The notes beneath the pieces are model-generated. The model searched no databases and was not told where the DNA came from. It was given only the letters and a program-made list of their open reading frames with translations. From positions 1-11,579 of the forward strand of contig JACQBO010000076.1 of the NCBI GenBank assembly GCA_016194465.1: a stretch of DNA of 11,579 nucleotides, in the 5' to 3' direction. The stretch's first letter is position 1. Each line of letters opens with the position of its first letter. Below are positions 1-5,675 of this stretch, in pieces. A program made the translations under genes and the position numbers. The DNA comes from Candidatus Kerfeldbacteria bacterium. Lineage in GTDB: Bacteria > Patescibacteriota > Patescibacteriia > SBBC01 > CAIJZX01.

Positions 1-172
1 AAAAATATGCCGCGGCGGTCACCGCGAATCCATTCGGGATTTTTACGCCTTTTGGCGCCAGCAACGAGTACATCTCTCCGAGCGACGCGTTTTTTCCGCC
101 GACCAGCTTGACATCAGTATTTCGCAGCTCGTTGAACCAGAGGACAAATCGCTCTTCACGGGCAGTAGGCAT
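1..172 (-). CDS. ppsA: Phosphoenolpyruvate synthase, N-terminal part (cut by window start)
   Basis: The 57 visible codons read from an ATG at 172 to the window edge. Residues 24-34 (LVGGKNASLGE) and 46-51 (PNGFAV) are the start of the PPDK/PEP-synthase N-terminal nucleotide-binding domain: GGKNASLGEM followed by P-x-GFAVT is the family signature. By family knowledge the enzyme converts pyruvate and ATP to PEP, AMP and phosphate in the cytoplasm and feeds gluconeogenesis; a complete protein is usually about 750-850 aa. Only AAGAAG a few bases upstream could serve as SD. The upstream membrane-protein gene ends 14 bp before this start on the same strand, so the two are probably co-transcribed. 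Pyruvate phosphate dikinase is the main alternative, but the residues leading into the motif (WFNEL...DV) fit PEP synthase better. Confidence 0.9.
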   Translation of the reverse strand, partial: MPTAREERFVLWFNELRNTDVKLVGGKNASLGEMYSLLAPKGVKIPNGFAVTAAAYF

Positions 173-186
173 AAATGCTTCTTTAT

Positions 187-594
187 CTATGTGTGAGTAA
201 ATGTTTCTATCGCAATCAGGGCGCCGGCCGCGAGCAGGCTGCCGACCGCCGCCGTCATGATTGTTTGCCCGATGACGTTGATCGCCGACAAGGCGCCTGG
301 TTTCAGAATAAAGCTAGCGATGCTCGTCGCCGCGCCCAGCGCTAGGCCAACAATCGCCCCGGCCGTCAAGGCCTCGGTGCGTCGTCCGTGCTGACGATAC
401 ACCAGCCACCCAGCCACCAGGAGATCGAGGAGTGTTACCCCGAGAACCCCCGTGGACGGGATGCGAAGCACCGTCAGACCAAGCACAAGAATAGCCGCGG
501 CGACGGTTGGCCAGCGTAAAAGTTGCAAGTAGCGATGCAAGCTCCAGTTCCCGATCATCGCCTGCGATGGCTGGAGATCGTTGGGCTCGGGCAT
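187..594 (-). CDS. Small hypothetical membrane protein (135 aa, about four TM segments)
   Basis: I do not recognise a named family. From the ATG at 594 the protein has a short polar N-terminus (MPEPNDLQPS), then hydrophobic stretches at about residues 28-45, 48-66, 75-97 and 105-130, separated by short charged turns such as RQHGRR at 67-72. This looks like a compact four-helix inner-membrane protein rich in Gly and Ala. The open frame continues upstream to 699, but a TATACT hexamer at 606-601 lies 6 bp before the ATG at 594. If that is the -10 box, the transcript begins at or next to this ATG and the longer version is excluded. No SD precedes the ATG, in keeping with a leaderless message. It ends 14 bp before ppsA on the same strand. 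A functional link with PEP synthase is not shown by the sequence. Confidence 0.65.
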   Translation of the reverse strand: MPEPNDLQPSQAMIGNWSLHRYLQLLRWPTVAAAILVLGLTVLRIPSTGVLGVTLLDLLVAGWLVYRQHGRRTEALTAGAIVGLALGAATSIASFILKPGALSAINVIGQTIMTAAVGSLLAAGALIAIETFTHT

Positions 595-600
595 AGGTCT

Positions 601-606
601 AGTATA
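601..606 (-). promoter_or_regulatory. Candidate -10 box for the membrane protein/ppsA unit (leaderless start)
   Basis: The minus strand reads TATACT six bases before the ATG at 594, which would place the transcription start at about the A of the start codon. No good -35 hexamer is found 16-18 bp upstream, so this rests on the -10 box and its spacing alone. On the plus strand the same bases give only a weak -10 (TATAGC) for the divergent acetyltransferase. Confidence 0.35.
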
Positions 607-697
607 GCACACGGATCGGCCCGGCTGGACACCGGGAAGCAGAGGTGTTAGCCTCGAGCCAACGCACCTTCGAGGCCAAACATCAAGGGAGGAAACC

Positions 698-1186
698 ATG
701 GACGTGAGCGTCCGCCATGTTCCCAGCTGTCAGATCGAAACGTGTCTGGCAACAATCACCTCCGTTTTCTGCAGCGCCTTCCGGCGAGTCGACCGGGTCA
801 ATGTCGAAAATTTGATCCAAGCAGAGGTCCAGCAAGGGCACCATTATCTCGTTGCCATCGCCGACGGCCAGATCCATGGTTTTGTCAGCTGGGCCATGCG
901 CTACGAACCACGGCATCAAATCGCCGAACTGGTCCACATCGGCACAAATCCATATGGGCCCAGGGGGCTCGGTCGCCCGCTGATCGCCGCCATGGAAGCG
1001 GACATCCGAGACTTTTTCCAGGATCGCAGCTTGTCCGGCATCAGGATGATCTACATTCTGACCCATGCGGATAATCCCCCGGCCCACAATCTTTATGAGC
1101 GCTGTGGGTACAAGCATGCGGCCACCATTCCTAGCTTTTTCCGGGCGGGCATGGATGAGTACATGTTCACCAAGCACTTCGAATAA
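698..1186 (+). CDS. GNAT-family N-acetyltransferase (162 aa)
   Basis: This is a single GNAT domain, transferring an acyl group from acyl-CoA to an amine; the substrate cannot be read from sequence. Visible family features are the central strand (AELVHIGTNP, about 76-85) leading into the acetyl-CoA pyrophosphate loop RGLGRPL at 89-95 (the R/Q-x-x-G-x-G/A motif), the helix after it, and motif B near the C-terminus, NPPAHNLYERCGY at 126-138, with the Asn and Tyr typical of GNAT active sites. The length is usual for the family. The ATG at 698 is set by a strong SD (AAGGGAGG, 685-692) five bases upstream. The leader contains a 7-bp hairpin (GCCTCGA at 651-657 with TCGAGGC at 670-676) ending about 10 bases before the SD. 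It is monocistronic, closed by a terminator that starts on its stop codon. The antisense open frame at 683-1177 has no such motifs. Confidence 0.87.
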   Translation: MDVSVRHVPSCQIETCLATITSVFCSAFRRVDRVNVENLIQAEVQQGHHYLVAIADGQIHGFVSWAMRYEPRHQIAELVHIGTNPYGPRGLGRPLIAAMEADIRDFFQDRSLSGIRMIYILTHADNPPAHNLYERCGYKHAATIPSFFRAGMDEYMFTKHFE

Positions 1187-1212
1187 CCTGCCAACTCACC
1201 GGCAGGTTTTTT
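1185..1212 (+). terminator. Rho-independent terminator of the acetyltransferase gene
   Basis: AACCTGCC (1185-1192) pairs perfectly with GGCAGGTT (1201-1208) across an 8-base loop and runs directly into six T residues (1207-1212). The stem begins inside the TAA stop codon. Confidence 0.88.
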
Positions 1213-1226
1213 CTTCAAACAAAGTC

Positions 1227-1265
1227 AAAAAACACAGCGCGGGTTTCGAAACCCGCGCTGTGTTT
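1227..1265 (-). terminator. Terminator of groESL: 36-bp perfect palindrome
   Basis: Positions 1230-1265 form a perfect palindrome centred on TTTCGAAA, with arms containing CACAGCGCGGG and CCCGCGCTGTG. On the minus strand it is followed by six T residues (1232-1227), so it ends groEL transcription. The opposite side has only GTTT, so termination of plus-strand transcripts would be weaker. It stands 18 bp past the groEL stop. Confidence 0.87.
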
Positions 1266-1283
1266 GGTTAACTTCCAGAATTT

Positions 1284-2927
1284 CTAATAATCCATCCCCA
1301 TTCCTCCGCCCATGCCTCCAGGCATGCCACCGGGCATCGAATCTTTCTTCTCCTCGGGCTTATCCGTGACAATCGCCTCCGTCGTTAGCATCAAGGCCGA
1401 GATCGAGGCGGCGTTTTGCAGAGCAAAGCGGGTGACCTTCGTCGGATCAACAATCCCGGCTGCGACCATGTCCTCGTATTTGTCATGGGCCGCGTTATAG
1501 CCGTGATTGCCTTTCTGCTTCATGACTTCGGCCAGGATGACCGATGGTTCCTTGCCCGCGTTCTCGGCAATCTGCCGCAACGGAGATTCTAGGGCGTTGC
1601 GCAGGATTTTGATGGCCACGGTTTCGTCTTCATCAGCCAGTTTCAGGCCGTCGAGCGCGCTCATCGCCCGCAGCAACGCCACCCCACCACCGGCCACAAT
1701 TCCTTCTTCTACGGCCGCCTTTGTCGCTTGAACTGCATCTTCGATCCGGAGTTTCTTTTCCTTCATTTCCGTTTCAGTGGCCGCGCCGACTTTCAGCACC
1801 GCCACACCGCCGGCCAGTTTCGCCAGACGTTCTTGCAGTTTTTCCTTGTCAAAATCAGAGTCAGTGTTTTCGAGCTCGTTACGAATCGCGGCAATCCGTT
1901 CCTCGATCAGTTTTTTGTCACCTTGGCCGTCAACAATCGTCGTGTCATCCTTGGTGGCGATCACTTTCCGGGCCCGGCCAAGCTGGTCCATGCCGGTGTT
2001 CTCCATTTTCAGGCCGAGTTCATCGCTAATCACTTGGCCGCCAGTGACGATCGCAATATCTTTCAACATTTCTTTGCGGCGGTCGCCGAAGCCTGGCGCT
2101 TTGACGGCCAGGACATTGAACGTGCCGCGAATCTTGTTGACGATGAACGTCGCCAGGGCTTCCCCCTCGACTTCGTCAGCGATCAAGACCAGTTCTTTCT
2201 TGCCGCTTTGCGCGATTTTTTCCAGCACCGGTAGAATATCACCCAGCGCGGAAATTTTCTTATCAGTAATCAGGATCATCGGATCGTTGTAGACTGCTTC
2301 CATCCGGTTGGCGTCCGTGATCATATACGGCGAGACGTAGCCTTTGTCGAACTGGAGACCCTCGACAATTTCTTTCTCCAAGCCGAAGGTTTGTGACTCT
2401 TCCACCGTGACCACGCCGTCTTTGCCGACTTTGTCCATCACTTCCGCAATGGCTTTCCCGATTTCTTCATCCTGCGCCGAAATCGAAGCGACTTGAGCAA
2501 TTTCCTCGTTGCTCTTGACCGGCTTCGACATGTTTTTCAGTTCCGCCACCACCGCCACCACGCCTTTTTCAATCCCGCGGCGAATCGCCATTGGTTCAGC
2601 GCCGGCCGCCACGACTTTCAGTCCCTCAGCAATAATTGACTGCGCCAAAAGCGTCGCCGTGGTTGTTCCATCACCAGCCACATCATTCGTCTTGGTGGCC
2701 ACTTCTTTGACCAGTTCCGCGCCAAGATTCTCGAATTTATCTTCGAGGTCAATTTCCTTGGCAATCGTCACCCCGTCATTGGTAATGGTCGGTGCGCCAA
2801 AACCTTTGTCGAGGACAACGTTCCGGCCTTTTGGGCCGAGCGTCACTTTGACGGCGTTGGCCAGCTTATCAACGCCAGCCTTCATCTTCATCCGTGCTTG
2901 TTCATCAAAAAGAATTTGCTTTGCCAT
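1284..2927 (-). CDS. groEL: Chaperonin GroEL, 60-kDa subunit (547 aa)
   Basis: Full-length Hsp60: it forms the double-ring ATP-driven folding chamber in the cytoplasm that is capped by GroES. The sequence shows the N-terminal KVTLGPKGRNVVLD (27-40), the ATP-site loop TITNDGVTIAKEI (47-59) with the conserved Asp51, the GDGTTTAT motif at 85-92 with the catalytic-site Asp86, and the C-terminal Gly-Met tail (PGGMPGGMGGGMGMDY) that projects into the cavity. Length equals the family norm of about 545-550 aa. The start ATG follows an SD (AAGGAG) that overlaps the groES stop codon; only 12 bp separate the two genes, so translation is probably coupled. Regulation is through the promoter/CIRCE operator upstream of groES. 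A very long antisense open frame on the plus strand (about 1728-2234) is a composition shadow. Nothing is degenerate. Confidence 0.98.
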   Translation of the reverse strand: MAKQILFDEQARMKMKAGVDKLANAVKVTLGPKGRNVVLDKGFGAPTITNDGVTIAKEIDLEDKFENLGAELVKEVATKTNDVAGDGTTTATLLAQSIIAEGLKVVAAGAEPMAIRRGIEKGVVAVVAELKNMSKPVKSNEEIAQVASISAQDEEIGKAIAEVMDKVGKDGVVTVEESQTFGLEKEIVEGLQFDKGYVSPYMITDANRMEAVYNDPMILITDKKISALGDILPVLEKIAQSGKKELVLIADEVEGEALATFIVNKIRGTFNVLAVKAPGFGDRRKEMLKDIAIVTGGQVISDELGLKMENTGMDQLGRARKVIATKDDTTIVDGQGDKKLIEERIAAIRNELENTDSDFDKEKLQERLAKLAGGVAVLKVGAATETEMKEKKLRIEDAVQATKAAVEEGIVAGGGVALLRAMSALDGLKLADEDETVAIKILRNALESPLRQIAENAGKEPSVILAEVMKQKGNHGYNAAHDKYEDMVAAGIVDPTKVTRFALQNAASISALMLTTEAIVTDKPEEKKDSMPGGMPGGMGGGMGMDY

Positions 2928-2939
2928 ACTGTGTTCTCC

Positions 2940-3233
2940 TTATGACTGAATAATGCCGACAATGTCGTCCTCGTCAGCCACCAAAAAATCCTGGCCGTCG
3001 ATTTTGACCTTGTCCGGTCCGTACTTCTTTAAAATCACGCGGTCACCGACTTTGACCGTCATGGGGACGAGCTGGCCGTGGTCACGCTTTCCCTCGCCGA
3101 CCGCGATCACTTCGCCTTGTTCCAGTTCTTCTTTTTCGACCGTGTCCGGCAAGACAATCCCGGATTTGGTCATTTTTTCCTCTTTGACCGGTTTGATGAG
3201 CGCTTTGGCGCCCAGGGGTTTCAGTTGGACCAT
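2940..3233 (-). CDS. groES: Co-chaperonin GroES, 10-kDa subunit (97 aa)
   Basis: Forms the heptameric lid of the GroEL chamber. The family core is visible: LGAKALIKPVKEEKMTKSGI (7-26, strand plus mobile loop that binds GroEL), LPDTVEKEELEQGEV, VAVGEG and VKVGDRVILKKYG, ending in the usual DEDDIVGII. Length is normal. The start ATG at 3233 has only a weak SD (AGGT three bases upstream), in contrast to the good SD of groEL. The leader of about 52 nt from the CIRCE-controlled promoter contains a small GGGG-AAAT-CCCC hairpin (3262-3273). It is the first gene of the two-gene groESL operon. Confidence 0.97.
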   Translation of the reverse strand: MVQLKPLGAKALIKPVKEEKMTKSGIVLPDTVEKEELEQGEVIAVGEGKRDHGQLVPMTVKVGDRVILKKYGPDKVKIDGQDFLVADEDDIVGIIQS

Positions 3234-3286
3234 GAGACCTGAATCTTAAGTGATAAATGGCGGGGAAATCCCCCAAAAATTACGCA

Positions 3287-3313
3287 TTAGCAGTCTACAC
3301 GAGAGAGTGCTAA
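3287..3313. promoter_or_regulatory. CIRCE operator (HrcA-binding inverted repeat)
   Basis: TTAGCAGTC (3287-3295), nine-base spacer, GAGTGCTAA (3305-3313). This matches the CIRCE consensus TTAGCACTC-N9-GAGTGCTAA at 17 of 18 positions; only the left arm differs, with G for C at 3293. It overlaps the groES promoter spacer and -10 box, as expected for repression by HrcA and release on heat shock. hrcA itself is not in the window. Confidence 0.95.
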
Positions 3314-3321
3314 CGTGTCAA
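3292..3321 (-). promoter_or_regulatory. Vegetative promoter of groESL
   Basis: On the minus strand, TTGACA (3321-3316) is a perfect -35 box and TAGACT (3297-3292) a 4/6 -10 box, with an 18-bp spacer; transcription should start near 3285. The CIRCE operator covers the spacer and -10. The -35 box is fused to the end of element E1 (CTAACGGGGTTGACA), so the repeat and the promoter are physically merged. Confidence 0.8.
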
Positions 3322-3424
3322 CCCCGTTAGAGGTGGGGGCCACCCGAAACTGCCCGGCAATGCCATTTTTCTGCTGCAAATACTGCTTTGCGAAGCGCAA
3401 CATTCGGTCCACCTCTAACGGGGT
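3321..3424 (-). repeat. Element E1: 104-nt palindrome-bounded repeat upstream of groESL
   Basis: A 16-nt end, ACCCCGTTAGAGGTGG (3321-3336), is the exact reverse complement of 3409-3424. The 72-nt interior holds further pairings: CCGAA (3344-3348) with TTCGG (3403-3407), hairpin TTGCG-AAG-CGCAA (3388-3400) and GGC-AAT-GCC (3356-3364), giving a multibranched fold. A related element of identical length lies at 10153-10256. The bases TCAA directly flank CCCCG...CGGGG on both sides, which could be a target duplication. On the minus strand the downstream end merges with the groES -35 box, and the upstream end abuts the T-tract of a terminator. It holds no convincing coding sequence. Mobile palindrome, boundary module or structured RNA are all possible. 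Confidence 0.75.
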
Positions 3425-3429
3425 CAAGA

Positions 3430-3461
3430 AAAGAAAAAGCCGACCACGTTGGTGATCGGCT
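3430..3461 (-). terminator. Terminator downstream of the 95-aa gene
   Basis: On the minus strand AGCCGA (3443-3438 region complement) pairs as AGCCGA...TCGGCT, extended by a U-G pair and CAC/GTG around a CAAC loop to about 10 bp, then TTTTTCTTTTC (3438-3428). The T-tract runs straight into the upstream edge of element E1. Confidence 0.75.
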
Positions 3462-3492
3462 GGACCCCTCTTTAAGATTTGGCGGGGGTCCA
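3461..3492. repeat. Inverted repeat between the 95-aa gene and its terminator
   Basis: TGGACCCC (3461-3468) and GGGGTCCA (3485-3492) are perfect complements separated by 16 bases. The structure begins 10 bp past the stop codon and touches the terminator hairpin, so the transcript end carries two stacked stems. It has no T-tract of its own and may protect the 3' end. Confidence 0.5.
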
Positions 3493-3502
3493 CAAGCCGG
3501 GG

Positions 3503-3790
3503 TCAGGCGGTCGGATCGCCGCAGCGGCGACGGAAATCCTGCTCCGCCGCTCGCCATCCGGTGATGATCCCGAGAAGCGGATCACCTTCCGGCGAGTTCA
3601 TAGCGATACGGTGGAGCGCCCGACCGAGCTGCTCACAGGTCACGCCAGAGGGGAAGCAGCCTGCGCTGCCAACCTCGGCGACCTGGTGAAGCAGGTCCGC
3701 GGCCTGGTGGCGGGTGGAGATGCTGTTGCACATCATCCCCACGACCGTCTCGACCAGGGTTTGGTCGGACTGCCCACTCCCGTTTGGCAT
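3503..3790 (-). CDS. Hypothetical small protein (95 aa), orphan
   Basis: I do not recognise this protein. Reality is supported by context: ATG at 3790 with a perfect SD (AAGGAGG) five bases upstream, a consensus promoter about 130 bp upstream, a terminator just after the TGA stop, and strong G/C preference at third codon positions. An in-frame extension to 3838 exists but would place the SD inside the gene. The sequence is soluble, probably helical (QTLVETVVGMMCNSISTRHQ, then ADLLHQVAEVG), with three cysteines at about 21, 45 and 53 and another near the C-terminus (FRRRCGDPTA). No signal peptide or TM segment is seen. The opposite-strand open frame (3479-3868) starts at a TTG and lacks an SD. 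It is monocistronic, between the glycosyltransferase unit and groESL. Its long structured leader suggests post-transcriptional control. Confidence 0.65.
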   Translation of the reverse strand: MPNGSGQSDQTLVETVVGMMCNSISTRHQAADLLHQVAEVGSAGCFPSGVTCEQLGRALHRIAMNSPEGDPLLGIITGWRAAEQDFRRRCGDPTA

Positions 3791-3911
3791 CGTCGCCTCC
3801 TTGGGAACTTTTCCCACTATTGGGAAAAGGTTTGCCACTCTGTGGCAACCAAGAAACTACGGTCATAATCTCTTGGTTGCTACCGATTAACGATAACGCG
3901 AAAAGAACTAA
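3791..3911 (-). promoter_or_regulatory. Structured 5' leader of the 95-aa gene: four overlapping hairpins
   Basis: Between the predicted start near 3911 and the ATG there are four strong stems. P1: GCAACCAAGA/TCTTGGTTGC (3880-3871 with 3854-3845, 10 bp). P2: TTGCCAC/GTGGCAA (3848-3842 with 3838-3832), sharing four bases with P1. P3: CTTTTCCCA/TGGGAAAAG (3829-3821 with 3816-3808, 9 bp). P4: TGGGAA/TTCCCA (3816-3811 with 3807-3802), which reuses the right arm of P3 and abuts the SD AAGGAGG. P1/P2 and P3/P4 cannot both be complete, the layout expected of a switch acting on ribosome access. No known riboswitch class is recognised. Confidence 0.5.
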
Positions 3912-3917
3912 CGCCAG

Positions 3918-3946
3918 ATGATAGCGTATATTGCTAGTTTTGTCAA
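3918..3946 (-). promoter_or_regulatory. Consensus promoter of the 95-aa gene
   Basis: Minus strand TTGACA (3946-3941), 17-bp spacer, TATCAT (3923-3918). Start expected near 3911. The -35 box is again preceded by GGGG, here the end of a C/G-rich hairpin repeat (3946-3982). Confidence 0.85.
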
Positions 3947-3982
3947 CCCCTCCCAACCTCCCCTTGACGCAAGGGGAGGGGT
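3946..3982. repeat. C/G-rich hairpin repeat R2 abutting a promoter
   Basis: ACCCCTCCC (3946-3954) pairs with GGGAGGGGT (3974-3982), and CCTCCCCTTG (3957-3966) pairs perfectly with CAAGGGGAGG (3970-3979) around ACG. The two pairings compete. No T-tract follows, so it is not an ordinary terminator. Its edge forms GGGGTTGACA with the -35 box of the 95-aa gene. Confidence 0.7.
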
Positions 3983-3987
3983 AAAAC

Positions 3988-4051
3988 AACCTTCCCCTCC
4001 TTGCCTAAGAGCCTGTCCCGGACTTGTTCCGGGAAGGGGCTGGGGGTGGTT
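3988..4051. repeat. C/G-rich hairpin repeat R1 at the end of the glycosyltransferase gene
   Basis: CCTTCCC (3990-3996) is complementary to GGGAAGG (4031-4037), AACC (3988-3991) can meet GGTT (4048-4051), and an inner perfect hairpin TCCCGGA-CTTGT-TCCGGGA spans 4016-4034. It overlaps the last two bases of the glycosyltransferase stop codon region and resembles palindromic intergenic repeats. It may stabilise or end the upstream transcript; there is no T-tract on the minus strand. Confidence 0.55.
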
Positions 4052-5675
4052 ATAACCCCGTCTTGAGCAACACCAACTCCCCCTCTGCCCACACAGTTGA
4101 ACCAGGAGTGGGAGCTTCTTGCGCCAGCAATTTCTTTGTCGTCAAAACAAAGTTTGTGTCGGGAGGAGAACCGGCAGGCAGTTCCCGAACTTCAAGTCCG
4201 GGCACGTTCTTTAAGTAGTAGTATCCGGCTGGCTCATGCAAATGCGGAATGCCAATGACATCAAGCGCTGCCGGATGAATCTTCTCAAGGTACGCTCCAG
4301 CATCCTTAAAAACATTCTTGGTCGGTAGGTGTTTGATGTAAGAGTACTGCCATGCAAGGGTGCTCAAAATTAAATATGGCACCAACCCGGCTACAATAAT
4401 CTGGGTGAAGTTCCAACGCACCATTCGGCTAATCACGTAACCACCACCCATAACCACCGCCAGAACAATCACTGACACCAGAAGTTTACCGCTCATCGTT
4501 GTTGCCCAGCTTTCCGGTAGCCAGGCATACGGCGTTAGGCGCCACAATATCCCTTGATGGATGAGGCGTGGCGGTAGACTAAAGATGAGGCCACCAATCG
4601 AGAGCAAAAACAAGGCTCGATCGAGTTTGGAAATATTATTTTTCAAAATATCCATGAAGGTCATGGCGAGGAGCATCGCCGCCGCTGGATAGAGCGGCTG
4701 GATGTACTGATCAAACTTCGTCTTTGCCGAAGAGAAAATAATGAGCACGGTAAAAAACCAAATCACCAGCAAACGGTCTATCCCCAGCGGGTCGCGCCAG
4801 GCCCGTTTGATGCCAAGATACAGCGCCAATGGTAAAAACAACGCGTATGGAAAATAGTGCTGACGAATAACGGTCGTGATATACCAATGCCAGGGGAAAT
4901 TTTTTCCCGCCACAATGTCTTGGCTGCGTTCAACTAAGTTCACCGTCACATATTGTTGCCAAAATGCGTGACCATAACGAATGATTTCTACGATATGCCA
5001 CGGCAGGATAACGATTAGCCCAATCAACAAGGCCCAACCAACCTTTATCCACGATAGTGATTTCCACTTTCGGGAAACAGCTAGATCAAGAACAGCGATC
5101 ACCGGTGGTAAGAACCCGACGATCGACTTGGTCATAACGGCCAGGCCTGTAAACAAACCGAAGAGCAGCCACCAGCGCTGGTTCACACGTGTTCGCCAAT
5201 AGCTAAACAGCGCCAGCGTCGTGAACAAAACAAGCATCGCGTCAGTATCTCCTGTCCGGTATGAATGGAAAAACATGAACCGGCCGGTGACAAACAAAAT
5301 GCCGGATAGCAGGACCAGGAGTGACCGGCGATGCGCTAACCAGCTCCACCAAGTGATCAATCCCGCGAGCACAACACCAGCCGCCGCTGACCACATGCGC
5401 ATCGTGAATTCGGTCTGCCCGAAGAGCTTGTACCCCGCCGCCATCAGCCAAAATACCAGCGGTGGTTTCTCGGCAAAATATTTTTCATGGTAGGTCATCG
5501 TCCACCAATCATGGCTATGACTGATTTCCCGGGTGAGTTCGGCGTAAATCCCCTCGTCCCAGTTCGTGAGCGGCCGGCTACCGAGGCGCCAAAACAGCAA
5601 AAAGCTAGCCAGGACTACCACGGCTACAAGCACCGCGATAAAAGTCCCTGATGAACGGCGCGCGTCCTGGTTCAC
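4050..5675 (-). CDS. GT-C glycosyltransferase, ArnT/PMT type (541 aa)
   Basis: Polytopic membrane enzyme of the GT-39/GT-83 kind that moves a sugar from a polyprenyl-phosphate carrier to an extracytoplasmic acceptor (lipid or protein); the actual donor and acceptor cannot be told. After TM1 (about 12-29) comes the first external loop with the catalytic Asp-Glu pair (NWDEGIYAE, D40-E41) and then EKPPLVFWL (69-77), both hallmarks of ArnT-like proteins. About 11-12 hydrophobic segments follow to about residue 445, then a soluble C-terminal region of about 90 aa. The start is GTG at 5675, overlapping the TGA of the preceding gene in the tetranucleotide GTGA; a GGAGG lies about 10 bases upstream. 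The overlap implies translational coupling. Codons are more A/T-rich than in the neighbouring small genes, common for membrane proteins. Confidence 0.87.
   Translation of the reverse strand: MNQDARRSSGTFIAVLVAVVVLASFLLFWRLGSRPLTNWDEGIYAELTREISHSHDWWTMTYHEKYFAEKPPLVFWLMAAGYKLFGQTEFTMRMWSAAAGVVLAGLITWWSWLAHRRSLLVLLSGILFVTGRFMFFHSYRTGDTDAMLVLFTTLALFSYWRTRVNQRWWLLFGLFTGLAVMTKSIVGFLPPVIAVLDLAVSRKWKSLSWIKVGWALLIGLIVILPWHIVEIIRYGHAFWQQYVTVNLVERSQDIVAGKNFPWHWYITTVIRQHYFPYALFLPLALYLGIKRAWRDPLGIDRLLVIWFFTVLIIFSSAKTKFDQYIQPLYPAAAMLLAMTFMDILKNNISKLDRALFLLSIGGLIFSLPPRLIHQGILWRLTPYAWLPESWATTMSGKLLVSVIVLAVVMGGGYVISRMVRWNFTQIIVAGLVPYLILSTLAWQYSYIKHLPTKNVFKDAGAYLEKIHPAALDVIGIPHLHEPAGYYYLKNVPGLEVRELPAGSPPDTNFVLTTKKLLAQEAPTPGSTVWAEGELVLLKTGL

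Noticed and set aside
683..1177. Minus-strand open frame (164 aa) opposite the acetyltransferase
   Set aside because: The plus strand has clear GNAT motifs, an SD and a terminator; the antisense frame has none.
1728..2234. Long plus-strand open frame (168 aa), with overlapping frames at 1721-2029 and 1777-2292
   Set aside because: Entirely antisense to the conserved core of groEL; no SD or recognisable domain. Codon bias of groEL explains the open frames.
3321..3424. CRISPR repeats or an IS element with its own transposase at E1/E2
   Set aside because: Only two widely separated copies, no spacer array, no cas gene and no transposase coding sequence in the window.
3287..3493. Minus-strand open frame (68 aa) running through element E1 and CIRCE
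   Set aside because: It would cross a terminator, the palindrome, the promoter and the operator, and the corresponding frame in E2 is not conserved as protein.
3479..3868. Plus-strand open frame (129 aa) opposite the 95-aa gene
   Set aside because: Starts at a TTG without an SD and crosses the leader hairpins; the minus frame has promoter, SD and terminator.
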